Origin: Arthrobacter sp.
Lineage (GTDB): Bacteria > Actinomycetota > Actinomycetes > Actinomycetales > Micrococcaceae
Reading direction: 5' to 3'
NCBI RefSeq assembly: GCF_031179985.1
Contig: NZ_JAPSHJ010000021.1
Location: 1 to 64,000 of the forward strand
Length of the DNA: 64,000 nt
Each line of letters starts with the position of its first letter. Position 1 is the first letter of the stretch. A model generated the notes under the pieces. That model searched no databases. It saw only the letters and a program-made list of their open reading frames with translations, and had not been told where the DNA came from. Made by a program: the position numbers and the translations under genes. Positions 33,998 to 41,484 of the stretch are shown here, in pieces.

Positions 33998-34456
33998 ATG
34001 GGCATCGGAGATGACATCAAAAAGGCAGCCGAAAACGCTATGAAGGACTTGGGGGGCACCGCCGACCCCGTCGACGACGCCCAGGTTCCTGAGCCGGGGC
34101 AGCGCGACGACGACATTCAGGTCCACTCCTCTATCAGCGAGGGGTCTAATGCCATGGATGACGAGGCCGACGACTATCCTCAACGCCAGGGGATGTCCGC
34201 CGGAGGTTTTGCTGAACCGGGGCAGTCCGGGCCTGGCCAATCCGGAGCAGGCAGCAGTTCTCCCGATACTCCGGAACAGCCGCCTCCTGGCACCCCTCCG
34301 GAGTCTCCGGAGACACCGCCTGATGACAGCCCTCCCTTGGGCAATCCCGAGACTCCAAGCCGCCCCGCCGGTCTTCCCGATCCGGATCCAGAGGAACTCC
34401 GCGCAGACCCCTCGGAGGCTGACGGCGATCCAACATCCAGCATGGGGCGGGGCTAG
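33998..34456 (+). CDS. Proline-rich disordered hypothetical protein
   Basis: 152 residues from ATG 33998, with GAGGAG 6 bases upstream. The first 18 residues (MGIGDDIKKAAENAMKDLGG) form a likely amphipathic helix like those of small CsbD-type stress proteins; the rest is low complexity, rich in Pro, Asp, Gly and Ser (QPPPGTPPESPETPPDDSPP), and disordered. I recognise no domain. Its stop overlaps the end of the convergent methyltransferase gene by four bases (34453-34456). A stress-related role is a guess. Confidence 0.65.
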   Translation: MGIGDDIKKAAENAMKDLGGTADPVDDAQVPEPGQRDDDIQVHSSISEGSNAMDDEADDYPQRQGMSAGGFAEPGQSGPGQSGAGSSSPDTPEQPPPGTPPESPETPPDDSPPLGNPETPSRPAGLPDPDPEELRADPSEADGDPTSSMGRG

Positions 34457-35283
34457 CCCTGCTTGGCCCGGAGCGCCGCATAGTAGCCGGGAATAAGCTC
34501 GGGGGTGGACGGATCCTTCAGGGGAACGGTCTCAATGAACGTGGCGCCTTCCTCGAGCACTTCCCACTCGGAAGCGGGGAAGGCCCGTCGTCGCTCTGCT
34601 GCCCCGAAATGCCCGGGCATCGGCAAGCCCCGTATGGCGCTTTCGAGCGGGGCCGGAATGGACCGGAGCGTTGCCCCGAGGTGGGAAACATAGTCGATGG
34701 GGTTGCCCTGGAAATCCGTTTCGGCAAGGAAGACGCGCCCCCGGACGCCAACCAGATTCCTGATGTTCCGGGCGAGGGCGGCCTGGTCTGCCTCGTCGAG
34801 AACGTGGAGCACACCGCGCAGGAAGACATTGACCTCTGGCGGACCTGCATCGGGCGCACCGGAGCTTCCCCCACACGCTTCTGCCGCCACCATGCTGCCG
34901 GCTCGGGGACGGGTCATATCCATCGTCAAAAAGGAGATGTTGGTGATTTCCGTGGACTCGCTGCGCGCACGTTCCACGGCATGGGAGGAAATGTCCACCC
35001 CCACCGCTGCCGGAAAGTTACCCGCAAGCCAGCGCGTGAAAGTCCCGTTTCCGCAGCCAACGTCCACCACTGGAAGACCTGGATCAAGGTGCTTTTTCAA
35101 GCTTCCTGCATAACCAAGGAGCTCATGGTCCCCGCCGGAGTCCCAAAGGACTTCACCTTGAGCCCCCGTGGCCTTAACACGCGCCCAAAAGCGGTCCCAC
35201 GCGACGCTGCGATCCTTGGGAGCACCAGCAGACAGCCATACCAGCCTGGGAACCAGCAGGTATTTCTTGAGCGCGGAGAACAT
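34453..35283 (-). CDS. Class I SAM-dependent methyltransferase
   Basis: 276 residues from ATG 35283; the frame continues to 35382 but without protein-like sequence. Motif I PVVDVGCGNGTFTRWLAGNF near 72, motif II AVGVDISSHAVERARSES near 94, and VNVFLRGVLHVLDEADQAAL in the motif IV-V region. The N-terminal 55 residues contain RSVAWDRFWARVKATGAQGE, a lid helix seen in several SAM enzymes. The substrate is unknown. It converges with the Pro-rich gene and is divergent from the histidine kinase. Confidence 0.88.
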   Translation of the reverse strand: MFSALKKYLLVPRLVWLSAGAPKDRSVAWDRFWARVKATGAQGEVLWDSGGDHELLGYAGSLKKHLDPGLPVVDVGCGNGTFTRWLAGNFPAAVGVDISSHAVERARSESTEITNISFLTMDMTRPRAGSMVAAEACGGSSGAPDAGPPEVNVFLRGVLHVLDEADQAALARNIRNLVGVRGRVFLAETDFQGNPIDYVSHLGATLRSIPAPLESAIRGLPMPGHFGAAERRRAFPASEWEVLEEGATFIETVPLKDPSTPELIPGYYAALRAKQG

Positions 35284-35439
35284 GGTCCAAATATAGATGT
35301 TTTCGATGGCCCCGGGCGGTTTATTGAGCACTGTGGACGTGGCGCCAGTCCAGGCCATCCTGGTTGGAAGTGAACAATTCACCTTTTGGCGGCTTCTGTC
35401 GCCCTACAATGAACTGAACCAGAACCGGAGGGGGCACGG

Positions 35440-37086
35440 GTGGTAAGACAATCAGCGGAGAAATTGCCCATGCCACGCACTGCCATCATTGCCGACCAGG
35501 ACGCCGGAAGACTCGCCTCCGTCGGAGCAGTGCTGAGCAGTGCCGGCTACGCCATTTCAAGCGCCTCCGACCAACAGGCGCTTGCCAAGTTGCTGGCCGA
35601 CCAGCCGGACGCCAGCATCGTAGTGCTGGATCAATCCTTCGCGGAAGCTGCCACAACAGCCCCTATCCTCCTCCTCGTCGACCTGGCGGATGGTGTGGAT
35701 GCGGCTTCAGGCAACTGGCACGCAGTGGCCGACTTTATCGTCAAGCCTCCATCTCCGGAGGAGCTTGTGTTCAGGGCCGATTCCATCATCCGAACCGTCG
35801 CGGCAAGATCAGAGGCGCGGCACCACGCCGAGCGGCTGCGCGAAAGGCTCCGAGACGTTTCCGCGGCGATCCGCACCACCAACGATCCCCGATTAATTGC
35901 TGATCACGTTGTCAACGGTTTTGGTAAAACCTTCGAGGCCGACCGCGTACTTTTCACTACTTTCGAAGACCAACGGGTTCCCAGGATCACTGCCCAGTGG
36001 AAGGGCAGAAACCTGCCTCCGCTTATCGAGGGCCTGGAGGGATCCGAGGCCGCTGCGCACCGCCTGGCAGACCGGTTGTGGGCTGAAGGTGACGTCCTCA
36101 TCGTTGATGATCACAGCAGCCACGAGTGGGATGCCGAAGATCAAGGGTTACGCGACTGGATGAGCGGAATGAATCCCCGGACGTCAGCGCTGATTCCGGT
36201 CGGCGAAGGAAACTCATCACTGGGCCTCATCTGGATCACCCAGCTCGACTCGCCGCGTTTCTGGTCCCGCACCGAAATTTCCATGATCCAGCACGTCGCA
36301 GGAAACGTCGCCTACGGCCTGATCCAGGGCCACCTGATCAGTGGCCAACAGCAGGTCCTCCGGCAGTTACAGCAACTGGATCAGGCCAAGACCGATTTTC
36401 TTGCCACCGTGAATCACGAACTGAGAACACCGCTGACCTCCATCACCGCCTACCTGGACATGATCCGCGATGGATCAGGCGGAAAACTCCCCGACGAGGT
36501 CAACCGGATGCTGGACATCATCGTCAGAAACTCCGAGCGTCTACGGAGGCTGATCGAGGACATGCTTGCTGTTTCCAAACCGGACTATGAAGCCACCGGG
36601 CTCCACTTGGCACCTTCCCGGGTGGGCCACACGCTGCGGATCATCACAGCCGCGCTGCGTCCCCTCGCAGAGCAGCGGCAGGTAGACATCTCCCTTGACC
36701 TTGACCGGAGGGACCCGGACGTCATGGCTGACGAAGTGCAACTGGAACAGGTCTTCACCAACCTGGTGTCCAATGCCATCAAGTTCACCCCCCGCGGGGG
36801 AAAGATTTCCGTCGGAAACACCTACAGCGATGACAACGACGGAAACCCATGGGTGACTGTCCAGGTGACGGACACCGGGGTGGGGGTTCCCGACGAGGAA
36901 ATCCCTCATCTGTTCACACGCTTTTACCGCGCGTCCAATGCGACGTCGGGTGCTGTGCCCGGCAGCGGCCTGGGCCTTGCCATAGCTCACGACATCGTCG
37001 AACGTCACAAAGGCACAATGGACGTCCGTTCGAAACTAGGAGAAGGGACCACTATCGAGGTGCGACTTCCCTTGGCCGGGCCTTAA
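35440..37086 (+). CDS. Soluble hybrid histidine kinase (receiver-GAF-HisKA-HATPase)
   Basis: 548 residues from a GTG at 35440 (GGAGG 8 bases upstream; ATG 35470 is also possible). Domains: receiver-like 11-125 with acidic pair in ADQDAG, likely phospho-acceptor Asp64 in VVLDQSF and a Lys in FIVKPPSPEEL; GAF-like 145-300; HisKA with phospho-His326 in NHELRTPLTSITAYL; HATPase with N box around Asn445 (NAIKFTPRGG), DTGVGVP and GSGLGLAIA. There is no transmembrane segment, so it senses a cytoplasmic signal. No response regulator is adjacent, making it an orphan kinase. It converges with the secreted-peptide gene at 37140. Confidence 0.93.
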   Translation: MVRQSAEKLPMPRTAIIADQDAGRLASVGAVLSSAGYAISSASDQQALAKLLADQPDASIVVLDQSFAEAATTAPILLLVDLADGVDAASGNWHAVADFIVKPPSPEELVFRADSIIRTVAARSEARHHAERLRERLRDVSAAIRTTNDPRLIADHVVNGFGKTFEADRVLFTTFEDQRVPRITAQWKGRNLPPLIEGLEGSEAAAHRLADRLWAEGDVLIVDDHSSHEWDAEDQGLRDWMSGMNPRTSALIPVGEGNSSLGLIWITQLDSPRFWSRTEISMIQHVAGNVAYGLIQGHLISGQQQVLRQLQQLDQAKTDFLATVNHELRTPLTSITAYLDMIRDGSGGKLPDEVNRMLDIIVRNSERLRRLIEDMLAVSKPDYEATGLHLAPSRVGHTLRIITAALRPLAEQRQVDISLDLDRRDPDVMADEVQLEQVFTNLVSNAIKFTPRGGKISVGNTYSDDNDGNPWVTVQVTDTGVGVPDEEIPHLFTRFYRASNATSGAVPGSGLGLAIAHDIVERHKGTMDVRSKLGEGTTIEVRLPLAGP

Positions 37087-37091
37087 ACAAA

Positions 37092-37124
37092 AACTGCCCC
37101 CGGATTAGTTATCCAGGGGCAGTT
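37092..37124 (-). terminator. Intrinsic terminator of the secreted-peptide gene
   Basis: AACTGCCCC (37092-37100) pairs with GGGGCAGTT (37116-37124), extended inward by GGAT/ATCC. On the reverse strand the stem is followed by TTTTTGTTT, a textbook T run, so it ends transcription of the peptide gene that stops at 37140. On the forward strand no T run follows, though the stem may also help end the histidine kinase message. Confidence 0.88.
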
Positions 37125-37139
37125 AGCGTGAAGCCGAGA

Positions 37140-37274
37140 TTATTTCGGCCACCATCCGGACGTCTGTTCTACAGACGGCTTCGTGTTTTTATCCGACGCT
37201 GCCGTGGCAGGGGCAGCAAATCCTGCCACAGCAAGGATGCCGGTGAGCAAGAATGTAGCAGCAATCTTTTTCAT
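37140..37274 (-). CDS. Secreted small peptide with Trp-Trp C-terminus, candidate pheromone precursor
   Basis: 44 residues. AAAGGA lies 8 bases before the ATG; a TATAAT box sits 48 bp upstream and an intrinsic terminator 16 bp after the stop, so this is a complete stand-alone gene. Residues 1-25 are a Sec signal peptide: Lys2-Lys3, hydrophobic core IAATFLLTGILAVAGFA, and ATA before the expected cut. The mature part would be 19 residues, ASDKNTKPSVEQTSGWWPK, polar with Gly-Trp-Trp-Pro-Lys at the end. No cysteine, so not a lantibiotic or disulphide toxin type. It is divergent from a TPR protein (37417) and convergent with a histidine kinase. A peptide signal is the favoured reading; a structural or antimicrobial peptide is possible. 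Confidence 0.75.
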   Translation of the reverse strand: MKKIAATFLLTGILAVAGFAAPATAASDKNTKPSVEQTSGWWPK

Positions 37275-37316
37275 CGTGTGATCCTTTTATCAATTAGGTG
37301 CAGTAAACCATTACAC

Positions 37317-37331
37317 GCGCTATTATAGCGC
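37317..37331. promoter_or_regulatory. Palindrome GCGCTATTATAGCGC holding the -10 box of the peptide gene
   Basis: Six-bp arms around TTA. Read on the reverse strand it contains a perfect TATAAT (37327-37322), 48 bp before the peptide start. No good -35 is found 16-18 bp further (GGTGAA), so the promoter probably needs an activator or is controlled by a protein bound to the palindrome. Confidence 0.6.
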
Positions 37332-37375
37332 CCTAAAATCAACATTCACCTGATTGAAATTCTAAGTTTTAGGGC
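37330..37375. promoter_or_regulatory. 9-bp inverted repeat GCCCTAAAA...TTTTAGGGC in the peptide/TPR intergenic region
   Basis: Arms at 37330-37338 and 37367-37375, 37 bp centre to centre (about 3.5 turns), spanning the -35 area of the peptide gene and the region before the TPR gene. It could be two half-sites of a regulator or a long-loop hairpin in the TPR leader. Confidence 0.5.
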
Positions 37376-37416
37376 AGGGAAGCCACAGGTTCCCCATCAA
37401 CGTGGATAATTGGGGA

Positions 37417-38445
37417 ATGTCCAAGCCCGAGAAACTGTCGCCCTACGTCCTCGCCGAACTGCAGGCCCGCGAAAGCTTCAAGAACCGCGACTTCCAGGCA
37501 GCCTTGGACTCGGCACGGGAAGCCGCGCGTGAGTCCCTTGAAGCCGGTGACCAGGCTGGCTGGTGGAACATGACATACCTGCAGGCTGAATGCCAGCGGG
37601 ACCTGGAATCGCTTTGGGATTGTCTCGAACTTGCCCGGCAACTGGCCGAACATCCGCTCTCCGCCGCTAAACCGGCATTTGCCGCGCGCACCTACATCAT
37701 GCTGTCCATAGCTCATCAGGGGCTGGGCCATCTCGCCGAGGCCGCCGCAAACGCTGCCCGCGCAGCCGAACTCGTCTCTGGGGATGAGGAGCAGGTCGAC
37801 CTGCAGATTCAGGCTCAGCGCGGACTCATCGCGGCCCTCGCCGAGAGCCGCCGAGTGGATGAGGCTTGGCGGGAGTGCCTTGTACTGGAGACGCTGCTGA
37901 CGGATCTGGTGGATGAGGATACAGCGGGGAAGGCCTACTGGGTCATCGGCAATGTGGCGTTCCTCAGTAAGCGGATTGAAGACGGCGGACGCTACCACGA
38001 CATGGCCGCGGAGCAACTTTCGCATTCGAAAGACGTGGATTTATGGGCACATTTCAACAGGGCTTCGGCAGTGATGCGCCTGGAGGCAAACCTCACCGAT
38101 CCAGCAACGCTACGGTGTATTGAACGGGCCGAACTTGCCACCGACATTGTGGGCGGAAGTGAACGTGACCGCTTGGAAATGTCTTTTGTTCGGGCCTACT
38201 GGTATTTCCTGACAGGAGACATGGAAAACGCGCTTTCCTTACTGAAATCTGTATGTGCCAGATCAGAATTCCTGCCCACTCAAACAGCGGGAGAAGCGCG
38301 TTTCCTCTTAGGTAAGGCCCTGCTTGCCAACGGCGACTTAAGCGGCGCGCGGGAACAGTTGAACACTGCACAGACGCTATTCGAAGGTGCTGCCGCTACA
38401 GAGCGAAGCGAGCAAGTCCGCGCATTTGCAGCAACAGTAGAATAG
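37417..38445 (+). CDS. Tetratricopeptide (TPR) repeat protein, candidate peptide receptor
   Basis: 342 residues from ATG 37417; a GTG five codons earlier (37402) is the alternative, and neither has a strong ribosome site. The protein is all-helical with successive TPR-like helix pairs: FKNRDFQAALDSAREAARES near 20-40, AARTYIMLSIAHQGLGHLAE near 90, IAALAESRRVDEAWRECLVL near 145, YWYFLTGDMENALSLLKSV near 265 and LLGKALLANGDLSGAREQLN near 300. There is no helix-turn-helix, signal peptide or membrane segment, so it is a cytoplasmic TPR-only protein, like Rap-type members of the RRNPPA families. It is divergent from the secreted-peptide gene, 142 bp away, and precedes a GGDEF-EAL gene. Confidence 0.8.
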   Translation: MSKPEKLSPYVLAELQARESFKNRDFQAALDSAREAARESLEAGDQAGWWNMTYLQAECQRDLESLWDCLELARQLAEHPLSAAKPAFAARTYIMLSIAHQGLGHLAEAAANAARAAELVSGDEEQVDLQIQAQRGLIAALAESRRVDEAWRECLVLETLLTDLVDEDTAGKAYWVIGNVAFLSKRIEDGGRYHDMAAEQLSHSKDVDLWAHFNRASAVMRLEANLTDPATLRCIERAELATDIVGGSERDRLEMSFVRAYWYFLTGDMENALSLLKSVCARSEFLPTQTAGEARFLLGKALLANGDLSGAREQLNTAQTLFEGAAATERSEQVRAFAATVE

Positions 38446-38548
38446 TCCTCTCATGGAATAGGCGGCCACAGCCCTTTTTTGGCGTGCCGGCAGAATTAGC
38501 CCACCTCTTGGCTGAGGGATGCTTTACCGGCGCCGGGGCGGTATTTTA

Positions 38549-38636
38549 GTGACACAACCCGTCCTGTAATCGGGGACGGAGCCGGGAGGGCGTAAGCCTC
38601 TCCCCTAGTGCAAGCGGGGGTACATGTCAGAGTCAC
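38549..38636 (+). ncRNA. Candidate switching RNA leader upstream of the GGDEF-EAL gene
   Basis: A compact structure of about 88 bases. TGACA (38550-38554) can pair with TGTCA (38625-38629), and CCCG (38558-38561) with CGGG (38615-38618), which would hide the GGGGG ribosome site and ATG 38624. The competing stem CCGTCC/GGACGG (38559-38564 with 38574-38579) uses the same CCCG, so the two folds exclude each other. Between them is a hairpin 38584-38604 with a GTAA (GNRA) tetraloop. It lacks the conserved cores of c-di-GMP-I and -II riboswitches. Class unknown. Confidence 0.4.
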
Positions 38637-38731
38637 CAGCGGTTCCGGTATCGCCGCGCACCCGCCCGTTGACCCGGAACGGCCCCGTTCGGTTTACCCT
38701 CCCGCTGATGGGCCCGCGAGATGTTCGCTGA
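38624..38731 (+). CDS. Leader reading frame (35 codons) overlapping the GGDEF-EAL start
   Basis: ATG 38624, three bases after GGGGG, opens a frame starting MSESPAVPVSPRTRPLTRNG and running FTLPLMGPRDVR to a TGA at 38729-38731, overlapping the GGDEF-EAL frame by 11 bases. It is protein-like. Either it is a leader peptide that couples translation to the enzyme, or it is the true N-terminus of the enzyme separated by a one-base shift near 38705-38720, since the enzyme frame has no good start of its own. Confidence 0.4.
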   Translation: MSESPAVPVSPRTRPLTRNGPVRFTLPLMGPRDVR

Positions 38732-40283
38732 AGACGACCCACGCCTGGGACAGTTGCTTGACGGCATCGTCAGGTTGGCCGCCGGCGAGCTGCATTCCAG
38801 GATAGAAGTATCACCTGCGCGGGATGAGCTGGATGCCATCATCATGGGGACCAACCTCCTGGCCGAGGACCTCGAGATTATCTATCAGGAGCTCGAGCAA
38901 CGGGTGGAATCCCGTACCCAGCTACTGCACCAGGCGCACGAGGAAATGCGCGCCATGGCTCTTACCGATTCATTGACCGGCCTGGCTAACCGCAGCGCCT
39001 TTGTGGCCGCGCTTACGCAGGCGCAGGCTGACGCCGCGACAACAGAGGACACCTTGCCGCCCGCCGTCGTACTTCTGGATCTTGATGCCTTCAAAACCAT
39101 CAACGACACGCGCGGCCACGCTGTCGGAGACCGGGTACTTGCCATGGTGGGGGACAGGATCCGGCGTTCCGTCCGCGAAACAGATGTTGTGGCGCGCTTG
39201 GGCGGCGACGAGTTTGCAGTCCTGATGCCCGCTACTTCCGCAACGCGCGCAGCGGGAGTTGGCACCAGGATCCTTCAGGCGCTGAACGAGCCCATTGAAA
39301 TGGACAACGACAGCGTCCACTGCGGGGCAAGCATGGGCCTCCGGATCAGCGAGCCGGACGAAACCGCCGAGCAGCTGATGGTCGAGGCTGACATCGCCAT
39401 GTACGCCTCGAAGGCGGAAGGCCGGAGCAAGCTGAAAATCTTCGAGCCGGCCATGCTCCACGCCCGCCAGCTAAGGAGCCAACTGGCGGAAGACCTGCGG
39501 GGCGCCATAGCGGACTCTGAGTTGGTGCTCTTCTATCAGCCCATCGTGGAGCTTGCCAGCGGGAGGATCGAAGGTGTTGAGGCGCTGGTCCGCTGGAACC
39601 ACCCCGAGCGCGGCATGGTGATGCCGGATGAGTTCCTGCCGATTGCTGAAGACGCAGGCCTGATGTCCGAGCTGGGTATCTGGGTCCTCCGGACCGCCAT
39701 CGAGCAGCTGCGTCATTGGCGCGAAGATGGAATCGCGCCTCCCGAAATGTCCATGCGCGTCAACATTGCTGCTACTGACCTCCAGCGGCTGGAGTTCATT
39801 GAAGAAGTGAGGGACATTCTCACACGCGCCGATCTAAGCCCGGACCTGCTGGTCATTGAACTGACAGAGCAGGCCATCATCATGGGGAACGAGCTGGACA
39901 GATACTCCCTCAACAGCCTGCGCAAACTCGGTGTCGGGCTGGAAATTGACGATTTTGGCACAGGCTATTCCTCCATCAGCTACCTTCGCCGCCTTCCTGT
40001 TGACCGGGTGAAAGTCGACCGTTCCATCCTCATGGAATTGGGAACCGACCCCGATCAGCCTGCACTGATTGCAGCAGTCCTGCAGCTGATCAGGGCATGT
40101 GGCCTGGAAGCAGTCTGGGAAGGTGTGGAAACTGCGGAACAGGCCGAGTATCTGCGCAGTATCGGTTGCATCAGCGCCCAGGGTTACTATTACAGCCGTC
40201 CGCTGGCTGCTCTGGACATGGCCCGGTTGCTGCAAATGGAAAACGCGCCGTGGCATCACTCTGCGGGTTTACACCCGAGCTAA
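38721..40283 (+). CDS. GGDEF-EAL protein (c-di-GMP synthesis and breakdown)
   Basis: 520 residues from ATG 38721; an in-frame TGA at 38706 rules out a longer frame and no strong ribosome site is present. Residues 1-75 look like a HAMP or coiled linker (LAAGELHSRIEV, then LEIIYQELEQRVESRTQLL). The GGDEF domain has intact GGDEF at 161-165 with LDLDAFKTINDTRGH; the EAL domain has YQPIVELASGRIEGVEALVR (Glu287-Ala-Leu), NIAATDLQ, ELTEQ, DDFGTGYSS and KVDRS, so both activities may be retained. There is no membrane segment. It controls cyclic di-GMP and hence motility, adhesion or development. A candidate switching RNA and a leader frame precede it. Confidence 0.94.
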   Translation: MFAEDDPRLGQLLDGIVRLAAGELHSRIEVSPARDELDAIIMGTNLLAEDLEIIYQELEQRVESRTQLLHQAHEEMRAMALTDSLTGLANRSAFVAALTQAQADAATTEDTLPPAVVLLDLDAFKTINDTRGHAVGDRVLAMVGDRIRRSVRETDVVARLGGDEFAVLMPATSATRAAGVGTRILQALNEPIEMDNDSVHCGASMGLRISEPDETAEQLMVEADIAMYASKAEGRSKLKIFEPAMLHARQLRSQLAEDLRGAIADSELVLFYQPIVELASGRIEGVEALVRWNHPERGMVMPDEFLPIAEDAGLMSELGIWVLRTAIEQLRHWREDGIAPPEMSMRVNIAATDLQRLEFIEEVRDILTRADLSPDLLVIELTEQAIIMGNELDRYSLNSLRKLGVGLEIDDFGTGYSSISYLRRLPVDRVKVDRSILMELGTDPDQPALIAAVLQLIRACGLEAVWEGVETAEQAEYLRSIGCISAQGYYYSRPLAALDMARLLQMENAPWHHSAGLHPS

Positions 40284-40295
40284 CAGGCGCCTCGT

Positions 40296-41099
40296 CTAGC
40301 GGGAAGGCTCGTGCCACGCCGCCCGTTCCTGGAGCACGTGCTTCAACAAATCCGCCCGGTCCGTCACGATCCCGTCCACTCCGAGGTCTAACAGCCTGTT
40401 CATTTCGGCTGCTTCATTGATGGTCCAGACGTGAACCTGCAATCCGTGCCGGTGCGCCCGCCGAATAAGCGCGGGAGTCACCACCGGTACCGGGCCCCGG
40501 CGGACAGGGACCTGCAGGGCGTGGACTCCCCGCATGACCCTCCTGAGCAGCCACGTTGGCAGAAACCCTCCCAGCAGCACAAAAACGGCGCTCGTCACCG
40601 TTCCTGCCGATGCTGCCACCGGTCTGCTGAGGAGCTTGAGCACAGCCCGCCTCCGCAGGTCAGAGAAGCTGGTAATCAGGACGCGGTTATGCACCCCATG
40701 GCGCTCGATGGCCGCGGCAACGCTTGGCACCGAGTTCCAGTCCTTGACATCCAGGTTCAGTCTGACACCGGGGAATTCACTGACCAGCTCGTCAAAAAGC
40801 GGGATGGCCTCCACTCCGCCAATCTTCGCGGCAGCCACCTCTGCTGCGCTCAGACGGGAAATGCGGCCTTTCATGTCGGTGATGCGGTCCAGTTGGTCGT
40901 CGTGGAAGACGAGCAGCACGCCGTCGGCCGTAGTGTGGACGTCTGTCTCCAGATAGCGGTAGCCGAGGCCCACTGCAGCACGGAAAGCCGCCATGGAATT
41001 TTCAAGCCCTTCACGGGAAAATCCGCGGTGAGCCATGGCTATGGGCACGGGGGCGCCCGCGTCATTTACTGACGTCAGGAACGGCTGCGGCTCACTCAC
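40296..41099 (-). CDS. Glycerophosphodiester phosphodiesterase
   Basis: 267 residues. GDPD fold landmarks: AMAHRGFSREGLENSMAAFR near the N-terminus with catalytic His and Arg, YLETDVHTTADGVLLVFHDD with metal Glu/Asp and catalytic His near 52-70, then LNLDVKDWN and a final VHVWTINEAAEMNRLLDLGV. It hydrolyses glycerophosphodiesters from lipid turnover to glycerol 3-phosphate and an alcohol. There is no signal peptide, so it is cytoplasmic. It is convergent with the GGDEF-EAL gene (12-bp gap), and the small gene at 41130 follows the same strand upstream. Confidence 0.94.
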   Translation of the reverse strand: MSEPQPFLTSVNDAGAPVPIAMAHRGFSREGLENSMAAFRAAVGLGYRYLETDVHTTADGVLLVFHDDQLDRITDMKGRISRLSAAEVAAAKIGGVEAIPLFDELVSEFPGVRLNLDVKDWNSVPSVAAAIERHGVHNRVLITSFSDLRRRAVLKLLSRPVAASAGTVTSAVFVLLGGFLPTWLLRRVMRGVHALQVPVRRGPVPVVTPALIRRAHRHGLQVHVWTINEAAEMNRLLDLGVDGIVTDRADLLKHVLQERAAWHEPSR

Positions 41100-41129
41100 T
41101 CCTGAAGCGTAACCCGAAGCCGTGTGGCA

Positions 41130-41375
41130 TCAACTGTTGGGCAGGATCTCCACACCGTCACTGCAGTGCACCAGCGTACGGCCGCGGCCGCCGTCGAGGT
41201 CCACCCAGACTGTGGTGTGGTCCCGGCTGACAGCGTCTACGAGGCCGCCCGTCTCAAAACCCGGGGCGCTACGGACGAGAACACGGTCTCCCTGCCGGAG
41301 GGCTTTCCAGTGCACGTCCGGTTCCACGTGGCGCAACGGCTGGTCTTCAACCCTGTTACTGCGGTACCTGGACAT
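41130..41375 (-). CDS. Small hypothetical protein, possible SH3-like barrel
   Basis: 81 residues; AGAGGA precedes the ATG at about 10 bases. Starts MSRYRSNRVEDQPLRHVEPD; the middle (LRQGDRVLVRSAPGFETGGL, then DHTTVWVDLDGGRGRTLVHC) reads like a small beta-barrel of the KOW/SH3 type, with short strands and a Gly-rich turn. I do not recognise a family. It is upstream of the glycerophosphodiesterase on the same strand with a 30-bp gap, so they may share a transcript. Confidence 0.65.
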   Translation of the reverse strand: MSRYRSNRVEDQPLRHVEPDVHWKALRQGDRVLVRSAPGFETGGLVDAVSRDHTTVWVDLDGGRGRTLVHCSDGVEILPNS

Positions 41376-41484
41376 TTTCTTCCCGTCCTCTTCTTAAGGT
41401 GATCCTCTGTAATTGGAAGAGTAGGTGGCCAAAATGAACGTTGGTTGGCCGTTGGCTGGGAACCAGGTGGACAGTTGAGGACGC

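Noticed and set aside
38549..38636. A c-di-GMP class I or II riboswitch before the GGDEF-EAL gene
   Set aside because: The conserved GCAAACC and GGACGCAAAGCC-type core elements are missing; kept only as an unclassified structured leader.
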